A stretch of 64,000 nucleotides of DNA from CAITNM01 sp021298215 (GCA_046309815.1 JBKCOJ010000010.1:1-64000), one strand, 5' to 3'. Shown: positions 17,524 to 27,208, numbered from the stretch's first letter. Notes: generated by a model from the letters alone, not told the origin. A program made the numbers and translations.

Positions 17524-18120
17524 ATGAATCCTATATTGATAGATATTCCTGAAACAATAGAATCCTCAACTATTACCTTGCAAATGCCGAAAGCTGGTTA
17601 TGGGGAGGGCTTACACCAAGCAATAATGGATGGTTATGAAGACTACGTTAAGTACTTAAACTGGTCTGTGGTACCTCCAACAAAAGAAATGGTTGAGGAA
17701 GATTGCCGAAAGCATCATGCAGATTTTATCTTAAGAAGTTTTATTCGGTATCTCATTATTGAAAAGGCTACAAAGACTATTGTTGGAAGATGTGCTTTCC
17801 CTTCTTTTCAAACAAATTGGCAAATTCCACAATTTGGCATTTCTTACTTTATTCGAAGAAGTTCGAGAAAAAAAGGATATGCAACCGCAGCTGCTGGGAT
17901 GATGGTACGTTTAGCCTTTGAGAAACTACGAGCCAAAAAGGTAGAAATTCATTGCGATGCTGAAAATAATGCAAGCGCCCAAATTCCTTTAAAGCTTGGT
18001 TTTAAACTGGAGTATACTCAAAAGGGAGGGTGGCCAAGGCATGATGGAAATTTAGCGGAGCTGCAAACATATTCTATTTTTTCCAAAGACCCATTACTCC
18101 ATTTGGAATGTGTGTGGTAA
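17524..18120 (+). CDS. GNAT acetyltransferase (RimJ/RimL-like)
   Basis: From ATG 17524 the protein has 198 residues and begins MNPILIDIPETIESS, the normal start for this group. A frame from 17452 adds 24 residues without a ribosome binding site. The acetyl-CoA-binding part FIRRSSRKKGYATAAAGMM and the NASAQIPLKLGFKLEY beta-bulge region are GNAT landmarks. RimJ/RimL-like members acetylate protein N-termini or small amines. The substrate here is unknown. Confidence 0.85.
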   Translation: MNPILIDIPETIESSTITLQMPKAGYGEGLHQAIMDGYEDYVKYLNWSVVPPTKEMVEEDCRKHHADFILRSFIRYLIIEKATKTIVGRCAFPSFQTNWQIPQFGISYFIRRSSRKKGYATAAAGMMVRLAFEKLRAKKVEIHCDAENNASAQIPLKLGFKLEYTQKGGWPRHDGNLAELQTYSIFSKDPLLHLECVW

Positions 18121-18140
18121 GAACTCAAATTTCCTTTGAT

Positions 18141-19457
18141 TTAGGCAATTTTACTTTCTAAAGGTATTTTTTTCTCAGAGTTTGTATTTTGTTCTAACGA
18201 TTTTTCTTGATTTTCTAATTTTTCAAAGTGCCTAAGACCAAGAATATATCCTAAAAAGACAGGGCAAGAGATGATAAGAGTTCCCCAACTGCCTAAGTGC
18301 CGCGTTAGATAAACGAGACCAAAAGATGCAATAACATAAGTTACAGCGCGCGATAAGGCATAGGTAAAGCTAATATAGGTGAAGCGCTTTAACACTGGAA
18401 AATACTTATAAAAAATAGAAGTTGCAGGGGAGGCATCTGCTGCGAAGAAGATAATACTAGATTGCAGCAAAAGAACATGCACATTATTTTGGAGGTGATT
18501 GAGCCAATAGGGAAAACTTAGCATGATGAGGGCTGATATAATAAATTTAACTTTTAAAATTTTTAAAGGGTATACCCGATAACTTAAAAAAACGAATAAT
18601 AAGTATGTACTAATTTGCACGATGGAAACGATAAAATTTTGGTGAATAATCTGTTCAGGGCTGTAACTAAACGAGTCCTTTAGAACAATGCCACAATGCA
18701 TGTAAGAAAGGTAAAAGCATAAAGGCCACATGCAATCCATTGAGAATAAGGCGAGTAGATTTTTATAACATACCTTTTCCTGCTTGTTGGGCTGGGTTTT
18801 TTGAGGTCGGCCGGCTTTACGCTTTGCTTCTGTAAAGTCAGGGGTCTCTCGTAAAAATACTCTTGCTGCTGCACCTACAAGAGCAATGATAGCTCCTACT
18901 CCAAAAATAATACGCCAATTAAGTCCACAGTATGTTACAAGGGAGGCAACGGCTAAGGATGCTCCTCCGCCTATAGCTGACGCAAAGGCAAGCAAAGCAA
19001 CAGCAGAATATTTTGCAGGTGCATTAATAACTTCGCTTAAATATAGTTGAGCGCCAGTAAGCTCTCCCATCGCGGACATTCCTTGCACAATGCGGCATAT
19101 TGTGACAATCCAGGAAGCAACGATTCCAATTTGTGCATAGGTGGGAAGGTTTGCCATAAAAACACAAGACAATGACATGAACATAATAGTTAAAATAACG
19201 GTGACTTTACGCCCAACATAATCTCCTATAAAGCCAAAAATAAGAGCTCCTATAGGCCTAAATATATATGTTGTGCAAAATGCAAAGGCCGCAAGTAGGC
19301 TTGCTGTATGGGAGTCTGTCTTTGGGAAGAATAATTCATTCAAAAGAACAGCCATGTGGACATAGAGCATTAAATCGAAATACTCCAGAAATGTGCCTAT
19401 CGACAAAAGACCAACAGCCTGTTTTTGCTCTTTATTCAATGAAGTAAATATTTTCAT
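18141..19457 (-). CDS. MFS transporter, metabolite:H+ symporter (ProP-like) type
   Basis: The 438-residue, 12-helix protein carries the MHS-family features LSIGTFLEYFDLMLYVHMAV in TM1 and the RPIGALIFGFIGDYVGRK loop motif between TM2 and TM3. The family takes up compatible solutes, dicarboxylates or other metabolites with protons. Similar proteins in intracellular bacteria import host metabolites. It is a close tandem paralogue of the gene at 19489 and lies 31 bases downstream of it, so the two are probably cotranscribed. Confidence 0.85.
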   Translation of the reverse strand: MKIFTSLNKEQKQAVGLLSIGTFLEYFDLMLYVHMAVLLNELFFPKTDSHTASLLAAFAFCTTYIFRPIGALIFGFIGDYVGRKVTVILTIMFMSLSCVFMANLPTYAQIGIVASWIVTICRIVQGMSAMGELTGAQLYLSEVINAPAKYSAVALLAFASAIGGGASLAVASLVTYCGLNWRIIFGVGAIIALVGAAARVFLRETPDFTEAKRKAGRPQKTQPNKQEKVCYKNLLALFSMDCMWPLCFYLSYMHCGIVLKDSFSYSPEQIIHQNFIVSIVQISTYLLFVFLSYRVYPLKILKVKFIISALIMLSFPYWLNHLQNNVHVLLLQSSIIFFAADASPATSIFYKYFPVLKRFTYISFTYALSRAVTYVIASFGLVYLTRHLGSWGTLIISCPVFLGYILGLRHFEKLENQEKSLEQNTNSEKKIPLESKIA

Positions 19458-19488
19458 TGGTTAATTTTTCTCCTTCGCGCTATTGAAA

Positions 19489-20805
19489 CTAAGCGACAAG
19501 TGGCTCCAGATTTTGAGCTGGTGGTCTATTATTTATTTGGTCAAGCTTTTCAAAATGTCTTAATCCAAGCATATATCCAATGCATACCGGTACCATAACA
19601 ATCAAAATACCCCAATTTCCAAATTTCTCTGTTAAATACACTAAGCCAAAAGAAGTTATCACATAAGTTAAGGCACGCGATAAGGCATAAGTGAAGCTAA
19701 TGTATGTAAATCGTTTGAAGACGGGGAAATACTTATAAAAAATTGATGTTGCTGGTGCCGCATCTGCTGCGAAAAATATAATAGCTGATTGTAATAAAAG
19801 TAAGTAGAAAGGGTCAGCTATTTGATCAAGCCAATAAGGGCAAGTTATCATGATTAGAAAAGAGACAATGAGTTTAACCTTTAAAATGACAAGAGGATAA
19901 ACTTTGTAGCTCAAAAACACGAATAGTAACAAGCTCAGTATTTGTACCACAGATACGATGAAATTCTGATGGATAATTTGTTCAGGAGTTAAGTTAAAAG
20001 TAGTTTTTAAAAGACCACCACAATAAACGTAGGCAAAATAAAAGCATAAAGGCCACATGCAGTCCATCAAAAATAAGGCTAATGATGTTTTTTGATTAAC
20101 TTTTTCTCGTTCGATGAAGTCTTCCCTAAGTTTTTTGTTCTCAAAATTCTTTTCATTAAAGACTTCTTTTATTCTACGCTTAGCATCGGCGAAATCTGGT
20201 GTTTCTCGTAATTTTGTTCGAGCTACAGCGCCAATAACAGCGATTGTTGCTCCTACCCAAAAGGCGAGACGCCAATTAAGCCCAAATGATGTAACAAAGG
20301 AGGCAAGTCCAAGTGCCGCTGATGTCCCAAGAGAAACAGCAAATGCAAGAAATGCTACGGCTGAGTATCGCGCGGGTGGTTGTAATGTTTCGCTTAAGTA
20401 AAGTTGAGCGCCTGATATTTCTCCCATCGAAGACATTCCTTGGATAATACGACAAATAGTGACAACCCAAGCTGCTGTTATACCAATTTGTGCATAAGTT
20501 GGTAAGTTAGCCATGATTAAGCATGAAAAAGACATCATCGTTGTGGTAATAACAACAGTGACTTTTCTGCCTATATGATCCCCGATATACCCAAAAATAA
20601 GAGCACCTATTGGACGTAGAAGATATGTTGAGCAAAAGGCAAAAGCAGTTAATAAAGAGGCTGTGTGAGCATCAGTTTTAGGAAAAAAAAGTTCATTTAA
20701 TAATACTGCCATATGAATATAAATCATAAGGTCAAAGTACTCCAAGAAAGTACCTATGGACAGTAAAGCTACTGATTCACCTTGATCTCTGTTTAATCCA
20801 AACAT
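19489..20805 (-). CDS. MFS transporter, metabolite:H+ symporter (ProP-like) type, paralogue
   Basis: Same family and architecture as the downstream gene. It has the TM1 motif LSIGTFLEYFDLMIYIHMAV, the loop RPIGALIFGYIGDHIGRK, and nearly identical TM8-TM10 (FFAADAAPATSIFYKYFPV). I start it at ATG 20805 (438 residues), which has AGGTAG at proper spacing, instead of ATG 20823. It differs most from its partner in the central loop (residues about 205-235), where this copy is longer and highly charged. The pair arose by tandem duplication and may differ in substrate. Confidence 0.85.
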   Translation of the reverse strand: MFGLNRDQGESVALLSIGTFLEYFDLMIYIHMAVLLNELFFPKTDAHTASLLTAFAFCSTYLLRPIGALIFGYIGDHIGRKVTVVITTTMMSFSCLIMANLPTYAQIGITAAWVVTICRIIQGMSSMGEISGAQLYLSETLQPPARYSAVAFLAFAVSLGTSAALGLASFVTSFGLNWRLAFWVGATIAVIGAVARTKLRETPDFADAKRRIKEVFNEKNFENKKLREDFIEREKVNQKTSLALFLMDCMWPLCFYFAYVYCGGLLKTTFNLTPEQIIHQNFIVSVVQILSLLLFVFLSYKVYPLVILKVKLIVSFLIMITCPYWLDQIADPFYLLLLQSAIIFFAADAAPATSIFYKYFPVFKRFTYISFTYALSRALTYVITSFGLVYLTEKFGNWGILIVMVPVCIGYMLGLRHFEKLDQINNRPPAQNLEPLVA

Positions 20806-21270
20806 ATTTCTACCTGTCTTCATTTGTTGTTAAAACTAGTTAAACTCACAAATCTAAAGAGTGTGTTTTCTAGATTTTTGTAAATTGAAAAGAATACACA
20901 CACCTCAGACATATTTTGCCTTCAATTTAAGAATAGAATCGAAATAGGGAAGATGTCCAATAAGACTTTTATGTTTTGTTAAAAAGGAATTTTTTAATAG
21001 TGTTTTTTTTAGCATGAGGCCTATCGCTCCAAAAAATAAAAAAAATTTTTGATGCTGAAGTCAAATTTTTGCATTTCATATTGATGAGAAAAATTCTCTT
21101 TAGAGATGCTTTTTTTCATACTTTTAACACAAATATCTCTGCGGATTTGTCTCCTATTTATCATTTCTTGAATATTTAGGCAATACCTAGGTGGCTTATA
21201 ATTTTTTAAGAGGTATAAGTTTGCAATCCTTTATTTACTTTAGAGACTAAGAGAAATTTTATTTTTTGAT
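20806..21270. other. Intergenic region, no convincing gene
   Basis: About 460 bases of AT-rich sequence lie between the MFS pair and the M50 protease gene. An imperfect inverted repeat, GTGTGTTTTCT (20861-20871) with AGAATACACAC (20891-20901, one mismatch), lies about 60 bases upstream of the MFS operon start. It is a candidate operator. A 31-codon ATG frame near 21084 has no ribosome binding site and is not called. Confidence 0.5.
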
Positions 21271-21882
21271 TTAAATTAATTTATTTAAAAAATTTAGAAT
21301 GATATTTGCAATAATAAAAATAATTTTATGAAAAAAAGAATTGAATAGGGTGAGGGCACCAATAATAATCAATAAACCAAACCTCTCAAAGAAATGAAAA
21401 ATAGGATGGCTTTGCGATAAAAAGCAAGTCACTATACGGCCGCCATCTAGGGGTAGAATAGGTAGCAAGTTAAAAGCAGCCAAAATGACATTGATTTGCA
21501 CCGCTGTATTCATTGTTTCGTCATTAAATATGCCAATTTTCCACAATATACCTGCAAAAAGTGCGAGGATAATATTTGTGAGTGGCCCTGCGAAAGCCAC
21601 CAGGAAGACCCCTAACGTTTGGGGCCTAAGGTTTGTAAAGTTTACGGGTACAGGTTTTGCCCAACCAATGAGGAAAGGAGCGTTGGTTACAAATAGTAAA
21701 AAGGGTAAGACTAAGGATCCTAAGGGGTCAATGTGGCTAAATGGGTTTGCGCTTAGCCTTCCCGCCTGCTGAGCTGTTCGATCTCCGAAGACATAGGCCA
21801 TTAAGCCATGCCCAATCTCATGAAGAACGATTGATACAATTAAGCATAAAATTTTTAATAAAAATTGCGATAAATCTGCCAT
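21271..21882 (-). CDS. Site-2 protease family (M50) membrane metalloprotease
   Basis: The 203-residue membrane protein has the zinc-binding HEIGHGLMAYVFGD in the first helix (HExxH) and the third ligand region NLLPILPLDGGRIV near residue 148. Four to five hydrophobic segments are present. It matches the short, PDZ-less M50 group (YwhC/Rip-like) instead of RseP. Such proteases cleave substrates inside the membrane, but the target is unknown. Confidence 0.9.
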   Translation of the reverse strand: MADLSQFLLKILCLIVSIVLHEIGHGLMAYVFGDRTAQQAGRLSANPFSHIDPLGSLVLPFLLFVTNAPFLIGWAKPVPVNFTNLRPQTLGVFLVAFAGPLTNIILALFAGILWKIGIFNDETMNTAVQINVILAAFNLLPILPLDGGRIVTCFLSQSHPIFHFFERFGLLIIIGALTLFNSFFHKIIFIIANIILNFLNKLI

Positions 21883-21953
21883 TTTTGTGATTTTTTTACA
21901 ACATTTTGTTTTTTTAATGCTTTATCAAGTTTACTTACACATCTTTTTTATGA

Positions 21954-21970
21954 ATTTCAAGTCTTGAAAT
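21954..21970. promoter_or_regulatory. Palindrome upstream of nrdJ
   Basis: ATTTCAAG-T-CTTGAAAT is a perfect 8-1-8 inverted repeat about 130 bases ahead of the nrdJ start. It does not resemble the NrdR box consensus. It could bind a dimeric repressor of nrdJ or of the divergent M50 protease gene. No cobalamin riboswitch core was seen between this point and nrdJ. Confidence 0.3.
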
Positions 21971-22101
21971 ATATTAATTTTTGAATATTAATAAAATCAT
22001 TCTTCGACATAAATGTATCACGTTCTTCAGGGTTTTTCTAAAGAAATGTGATTTTTTGTCGACTGATGCAGGTTGATTTATTTTTTAGCAGTGAGGTTTT
22101 A

Positions 22102-25100
22102 ATGAAAATACGCCGTCGATTTACGGTTGCAGGGCAATCCCCATATGAAGGAATAGATTTCCGCTTGACTGCTAGTGAGATAAAAAATCCGGATGGATCT
22201 GTTGTTTTTCATCAAGACAATATTGAGGTTCCTGCCCATTGGTCGCAAGTGGCAAGTGACGTCATTGCGCAAAAGTATTTTCGTAAAGCTGGAGTTCCAG
22301 AAGAACTAGTAGCTGTTAAAGAAGATGATATTCCGACATGGTTACAACGTAAAAAGGCAAAAGCAGGCAGTTCAACGCGAGGAGAACGTTCGGCAAAAGA
22401 AGTATTCAATCGTTTGGCGGGTACATGGACGTACTGGGGCTGGAAAAATGGATACTTTGATACGGAAGATGATGCGCGTAGCTTTTATGACGAAATGCAA
22501 TACATGCTTTGTATGCAAATTGCAGCACCTAATTCTCCTCAATGGTTTAATACAGGTATTTACTGGGCTTATGGCGTAGATGGTCCAGCGCAAGGCCATT
22601 TCTTCGTGGATGAAAAGACAGGTCAATTAAAGCAATCAACCTCAGCTTATGAGCGTCCTCAACCACATGCTTGTTTCATTCAGTCAGTAAGTGATGATTT
22701 GGTGAATGAAGGCGGGATTATGGATCTTTGGGTTCGTGAAGCGCGTTTGTTTAAATATGGCTCTGGGACAGGGTCAAACTTTTCTCAATTACGTGGGTCA
22801 GGCGAGAAATTATCTGGAGGAGGGGTTTCTTCTGGTTTGATGAGTTTCTTACGTATTGGTGATCGTTCAGCTGGCGCTATTAAATCTGGTGGTACGACAC
22901 GACGTGCTGCAAAAATGGTGGTGCTAGATATTGATCATCCAGATGTTATCAATTTTATTGATTGGAAAGTAGTTGAAGAGCAAAAAGTTGCAGCACTGGT
23001 GACAGGTTCTAAACTTAACCAAGTTCATTTAAATGAAATTATTACAGCATGTATTAACAACGATTTAAAAGAAATGGATCGTTTTAATGCTAAAACAAAT
23101 CCTGGCTTAAAAGCAGCTATTCGTGCGGCGCGCACGGCTTTAGTTCCTGAGAATTATATAAGGCGAGCTATTCATATGGCTCAACTTGGGTACACAAGCT
23201 TTCCTTTCTCAACATATAATACTGACTGGGATAGCGAAGCGTATGGAACGGTTTCTGGGCAAAACTCTAACAACACCGTACGCGTTACAAACACATTTTT
23301 AGAAAGCGTTCTAGAAGACAAAGAGTGGAGCTTAACAGCAAGAACCAATGGGGAAACTATTAAAAAGCTTCCTGCTAAAGAACTATGGGATAAGATCGGT
23401 TTTGCTGCGTGGGCATGTGCGGATCCGGGGATTCAATTTGATACTACAATTAATGAATGGCATACATGTCCGAATAGTGGTCGAATTAATGCGTCTAATC
23501 CGTGTTCTGAATATATGTTCCTTAATGACACGGCTTGTAACCTTGCTTCAATTAACTTGGTAACGCTTTATAAAGATGGTCAATTTGATATAGCGGCTTA
23601 TGAGCATGCTATTTCTCTTTGGACGATGGTTCTAGAAATTGCTGTGTTAATGGCGCAATTCCCTTCAAGATCTATTGCACAATTATCATATGATTTCCGT
23701 ACCCTTGGTTTAGGCTATGGAAACTTGGGTGGCCTTTTGATGGCAATGGGTATTGCGTATGATAGCCCTGAAGGACGATGCATCGGTGGTGCGCTTGCGG
23801 CTATTTTAACGGGTGTGAGCTATAGAACATCAGCGTTAATGTCTAAAGAATTAGGCGCATTCCCAGGATATGCAAAAAATAAAGAACCAATGCTTCGCGT
23901 GATGCGCAACCATCGTCGTGCAGCTTATGGTGAAACGCAGGGTTATGAAGGGCTATCGATATTGCCAGTTGCGCTTCGAGCAAGTGATTGTACAGTGCCA
24001 GGGCTTATTGAAGCTGCATGTCAATCATGGGATGAAGCCGTATCTCTAGGAGAGCAGTTTGGTTATCGTAACGCTCAAACGACGTGTATAGCACCAACCG
24101 GAACGATCGGTTTGGTAATGGATTGTGATACAACGGGTATCGAGCCAGACTTTGCCTTAGTGAAATTTAAGAAGTTAGCTGGTGGTGGATATTTTAAGAT
24201 CATTAACCAAATGGTGCCTTCGGCTCTGAAAATGTTGGGGTATACACCTGAGCAAGTTCAAGATATTTCAAATTATGCGGTGGGATATACATCCATTGAG
24301 AATGCCCCTGGGGTAAACTATGCAGCTTTAAAAGCCAAGGGTTTCAGGGACAAAGAGCTAAAATTAATTGAGAACGCGGTAAAAAATGCTTTTGATATTA
24401 AGTTTGCCTTTAATAGATATACGTTGGGTGAGGATTTTTGCAAAAATACGTTGAAGCTAAGTGATGAGCAATTAAGCGATCCGGCTTTTGATATGCTGAC
24501 GCATCTTGGCTTTAGTAAGCAAGACATTGAAGAAGCGAATACGTATTGTTGTGGTTCCATGACTTTAGAAGGTGCTCCACATCTAAAGGTTGAACATTTA
24601 CCTGTTTTTGATTGTGCAAATCCTTGCGGTCGCACGGGAAAAAGATTTTTATCTTTTGACAGCCATATTGAAATGATGGCAGCTGTTCAGCCGTTTATCA
24701 GTGGTGCAATTTCGAAGACAATCAATATGCCTGCTTTGTCAACTGTTGAAGACTGTCAATCAGCGTATATGAAGTCTTGGCGTCTATGCTTAAAGGCAAA
24801 TGCTTTGTATCGCGATGGGTCAAAACTTTCTCAGCCCCTTAATAGCTTAGCATTTGATGAGGATGAAGCGGAAGAAATTGCGCAGATGCCTCAAACGCAA
24901 AAAGCTCAAGTTGTAGCCGAAAAGATTATAGAGCGCGTGATAGAGCGTGTTATTCATGAGTCAAAACGTGAAAAATTACCTAATCGCCGTGGTGGCTATA
25001 CGCAAAAAGCTGTAGTTGGTGGCCATAAGATTTATATTAGAACGGGCGAGTATGAGAATGGTAAACTTGGTGAAATCTTTGTGGATATGCACAAAGAAGG

Positions 25101-25686
25101 CGCTTCCTTCCGTTCTTTGATGCATAACTTTGCGATGGCGATTTCTATTGGTTTGCAATATGGTGTGCCTTTAGAAGAATATGTTGAAGCCTTTACATTC
25201 ACACGCTTCGAGCCATCAGGAATGGTGGAAGGAAATGATTGGGTGAAAATTGCAACGTCAATTCTTGACTATATTTTCCGCGATTTAGCTATCAATTATT
25301 TAGGACGTCATGATCTTGCACATGTTCAACCGAATGACCTAACGCCAGATACTATTGGTGATAGAACTGATTATATGGTGACGCGTTCAGAAGAAGGTGA
25401 AGAGCCGTTAATTGTTGAAACAACGGTTAATATTCGTGATGAAATTGTTGCTATGGATACAACAAGTGAATATGTCGGGGGTTTTGAAGCGAAAGCAACG
25501 GGTACATATGGTACATCAAATGTTGTATCGTACTCTTCATCAAAACGTAAGATTGAAAAATCGATGCAAGCAAAACTTCAAGGATACGAAGGGGATGCAT
25601 GTGGAGAGTGCGGAAACTTTACAATGGTTCGCAATGGGACATGTTTGAAGTGTGTAACTTGTGGGTCGACGAGTGGTTGCTCATAA
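22102..25686 (+). CDS. nrdJ: Vitamin B12-dependent (class II) ribonucleoside-diphosphate reductase
   Basis: A 1194-residue adenosylcobalamin-dependent ribonucleotide reductase makes dNTPs without oxygen-dependent radical chemistry. I start at ATG 22102 (GAGG upstream, MKIRRRFTVAGQSPYEG); the GTG 54 bases earlier adds no conserved sequence. Landmarks are APNSPQWFNTG near 150, the active-site stretch NPCSEYMFLNDTACNLASINL, CIAPTGTIG, and a C-terminal redox/zinc-ribbon tail with CGECGNF, CLKCVTCGS and a final Cys. Length fits the long alphaproteobacterial form. A terminator follows. The adenosyltransferase at 26504 supplies its cofactor. Confidence 0.95.
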   Translation: MKIRRRFTVAGQSPYEGIDFRLTASEIKNPDGSVVFHQDNIEVPAHWSQVASDVIAQKYFRKAGVPEELVAVKEDDIPTWLQRKKAKAGSSTRGERSAKEVFNRLAGTWTYWGWKNGYFDTEDDARSFYDEMQYMLCMQIAAPNSPQWFNTGIYWAYGVDGPAQGHFFVDEKTGQLKQSTSAYERPQPHACFIQSVSDDLVNEGGIMDLWVREARLFKYGSGTGSNFSQLRGSGEKLSGGGVSSGLMSFLRIGDRSAGAIKSGGTTRRAAKMVVLDIDHPDVINFIDWKVVEEQKVAALVTGSKLNQVHLNEIITACINNDLKEMDRFNAKTNPGLKAAIRAARTALVPENYIRRAIHMAQLGYTSFPFSTYNTDWDSEAYGTVSGQNSNNTVRVTNTFLESVLEDKEWSLTARTNGETIKKLPAKELWDKIGFAAWACADPGIQFDTTINEWHTCPNSGRINASNPCSEYMFLNDTACNLASINLVTLYKDGQFDIAAYEHAISLWTMVLEIAVLMAQFPSRSIAQLSYDFRTLGLGYGNLGGLLMAMGIAYDSPEGRCIGGALAAILTGVSYRTSALMSKELGAFPGYAKNKEPMLRVMRNHRRAAYGETQGYEGLSILPVALRASDCTVPGLIEAACQSWDEAVSLGEQFGYRNAQTTCIAPTGTIGLVMDCDTTGIEPDFALVKFKKLAGGGYFKIINQMVPSALKMLGYTPEQVQDISNYAVGYTSIENAPGVNYAALKAKGFRDKELKLIENAVKNAFDIKFAFNRYTLGEDFCKNTLKLSDEQLSDPAFDMLTHLGFSKQDIEEANTYCCGSMTLEGAPHLKVEHLPVFDCANPCGRTGKRFLSFDSHIEMMAAVQPFISGAISKTINMPALSTVEDCQSAYMKSWRLCLKANALYRDGSKLSQPLNSLAFDEDEAEEIAQMPQTQKAQVVAEKIIERVIERVIHESKREKLPNRRGGYTQKAVVGGHKIYIRTGEYENGKLGEIFVDMHKEGASFRSLMHNFAMAISIGLQYGVPLEEYVEAFTFTRFEPSGMVEGNDWVKIATSILDYIFRDLAINYLGRHDLAHVQPNDLTPDTIGDRTDYMVTRSEEGEEPLIVETTVNIRDEIVAMDTTSEYVGGFEAKATGTYGTSNVVSYSSSKRKIEKSMQAKLQGYEGDACGECGNFTMVRNGTCLKCVTCGSTSGCS

Positions 25687-25704
25687 GATATATCTAACTT
25701 TTAT

Positions 25705-25734
25705 AAAAAAGGCCGCTTTCAGAGCGGCTTTTTT
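25705..25734 (+). terminator. Rho-independent terminator of nrdJ
   Basis: GCCGCT (25712-25717) and AGCGGC (25723-25728) flank a 5-base loop. An A-run precedes and TTTTTT follows. This is a textbook intrinsic terminator 19 bases after the stop codon. Confidence 0.92.
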
Positions 25735-25898
25735 ATTTATTAACTCTCTTGCCAGATACTGATAAAAAAATCTGAAATTGAAATGATTTATCAAAAAAAC
25801 TCATCGATCGATATTAATACTAATTTATATTGAAAAGCACTTCCGTTTATTAAATATCTAAATTATGCTAAATATATTGCTTCTAATTTAAAAAGTAG

Positions 25899-26495
25899 AT
25901 GGAATCTTTAAATACAGAAATTCTTGTGGTGATGATTGCAGTAGGCGCCTATTTCTTTGCAGCTATTCCGTTTGGGTTGGTGTTATCAAAGTTTGCAGGA
26001 TTGGGTGACATTAGAAATATAGGATCAGGAAACATCGGTGCAACGAATGTACTTAGAACGGGTAATAAGAAAATAGCAGCTCTGACGCTATTTTTTGACG
26101 TTTTAAAAGGAATGATGGTTGTTCTTGTGAGTGCGCATTTTATTCCAGGACATGAATATGCTTTAGGGTTTCTGGCCATCTTTGCTCATATATTTCCTAT
26201 ATATTTAAAGTTTAAAGGTGGAAAAGGGGTCGCTACAGCGCTTGGAGTGTATTTTGCGTGGAGTCCTTTTTTGGGGCTTTCTGTGTTGGTAACGTGGCTT
26301 ATAACGGCAAAAATATTTAGGATATCTTCGCTTTCAGCACTTGTCGCAGCTTTATGTGCTCCTTTCTTCACGTATTTTCTTGGAGTGAATGCTGAGGCAA
26401 TTCCTTTTACAGTGTTAATTGCAGCAGTGTTGCTTTATACTCACCGAGAAAATATTAAAAGAATTTTTAATAAGCAAGAACCCTTCATTTCTTAA
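25899..26495 (+). CDS. plsY: Glycerol-3-phosphate acyltransferase PlsY
   Basis: PlsY transfers the acyl group of acyl-phosphate to glycerol-3-phosphate, the first step of phospholipid synthesis. This 198-residue inner membrane protein has the three conserved loops: the IGSGNIGATNVLRTG segment, FKGGKGVATALGVY, and the third near HRENIKRI. Five membrane segments are present. It is followed after eight bases by the adenosyltransferase gene, whose ribosome binding site overlaps its stop region. Confidence 0.95.
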   Translation: MESLNTEILVVMIAVGAYFFAAIPFGLVLSKFAGLGDIRNIGSGNIGATNVLRTGNKKIAALTLFFDVLKGMMVVLVSAHFIPGHEYALGFLAIFAHIFPIYLKFKGGKGVATALGVYFAWSPFLGLSVLVTWLITAKIFRISSLSALVAALCAPFFTYFLGVNAEAIPFTVLIAAVLLYTHRENIKRIFNKQEPFIS

Positions 26496-26503
26496 GGAGG
26501 AAT

Positions 26504-27052
26504 ATGGTTCAAATTACACGCATTTACACACGTTCGGGCGATAAGGGAAGAACTGCTCTTGGGGATGGAACGCGAAGAAAAAAATCGGATATTCGCTTTG
26601 AAACCATAGGTGCCATTGATGAGGTCAATGCGTATTGCGGATTAGTTGCTACAGAAGTTCCAGCAACAGTTTGTAAGCTTATTAGACGTATTCAAAATGA
26701 TCTATTTGATCTTGGCGCTGATTTGGCTGTGCCACACGGAGAGGGGCTTCGCGTAGGCATTAAGCAGGTGGAATTTTTAGAAAAACAAATAGATAAGTTC
26801 AATGCTACTTTAGAGCCATTAGATTCCTTTGTGCTGCCAGGCGGAACAAAAAATAGTGCCCTAATGCATGTAGCAAGAACAGTTACCAGACGCGCAGAAC
26901 GCAGCATGGTGTTACTAAATGAGTATGAGCTTGTAAACACTCATGCTTTACAATATATAAACCGCTTGTCAGATTTTTTGTTTGTTTTGTGTCGTCACCT
27001 AAATGATGATGGAAAATCAGATGTGCTCTGGGTTCCTGGTGCTAATAGGTAG
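26504..27052 (+). CDS. Cob(I)alamin adenosyltransferase, PduO/CobO2 type
   Basis: This 182-residue ATP:corrinoid adenosyltransferase carries the ATP-binding start IYTRSGDKGRTALGDG, the core Asp/Glu and Arg residues in FETIGAIDEVNAYCGL, and RRAERSMVLL in the C-terminal helix. It converts cob(I)alamin to adenosylcobalamin. Its likely customer is NrdJ, encoded 1 kb upstream. With no corrin-ring genes in view, it may serve salvage of imported B12. A strong AAGGAGG precedes the ATG. Confidence 0.93.
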   Translation: MVQITRIYTRSGDKGRTALGDGTRRKKSDIRFETIGAIDEVNAYCGLVATEVPATVCKLIRRIQNDLFDLGADLAVPHGEGLRVGIKQVEFLEKQIDKFNATLEPLDSFVLPGGTKNSALMHVARTVTRRAERSMVLLNEYELVNTHALQYINRLSDFLFVLCRHLNDDGKSDVLWVPGANR

Positions 27053-27068
27053 TTTTTTAATTAGGTAA

Positions 27069-27145
27069 TGGTCGGGACGAGAGGATTCGAACCTCCGACA
27101 TCCAGTACCCAAAACTGGCGCGCTACCAGGCTGCGCTACGTCCCG
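27069..27145 (-). tRNA. tRNA-Pro (anticodon TGG)
   Basis: On the minus strand a 77-base cloverleaf can be folded. The acceptor CGGGACG pairs with CGTCCCG. The D arm has AGCGCAG. The anticodon stem CCAGT/ACTGG encloses loop TTTGGGT (anticodon TGG, reading CCA/CCG). The T arm contains GGTTCGAATCC. The CCA end appears encoded. It lies directly downstream of the convergent adenosyltransferase gene. Confidence 0.95.
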
Positions 27146-27208
27146 AACTCTACATACAGTATCTGAAAAAAAGTCAGTTGCCAAGTAAAATCAAGGGCTC
27201 TTTTGTAT

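Noticed and set aside
20114..20401. Plus-strand frame of 95 codons inside the MFS gene
   Set aside because: It is antisense to a well-supported membrane transporter, lacks a ribosome binding site and has low-complexity composition.
22048..22101. Longer N-terminus for nrdJ from GTG 22048
   Set aside because: No conserved sequence. ATG 22102 has its own GAGG and gives the usual family start.
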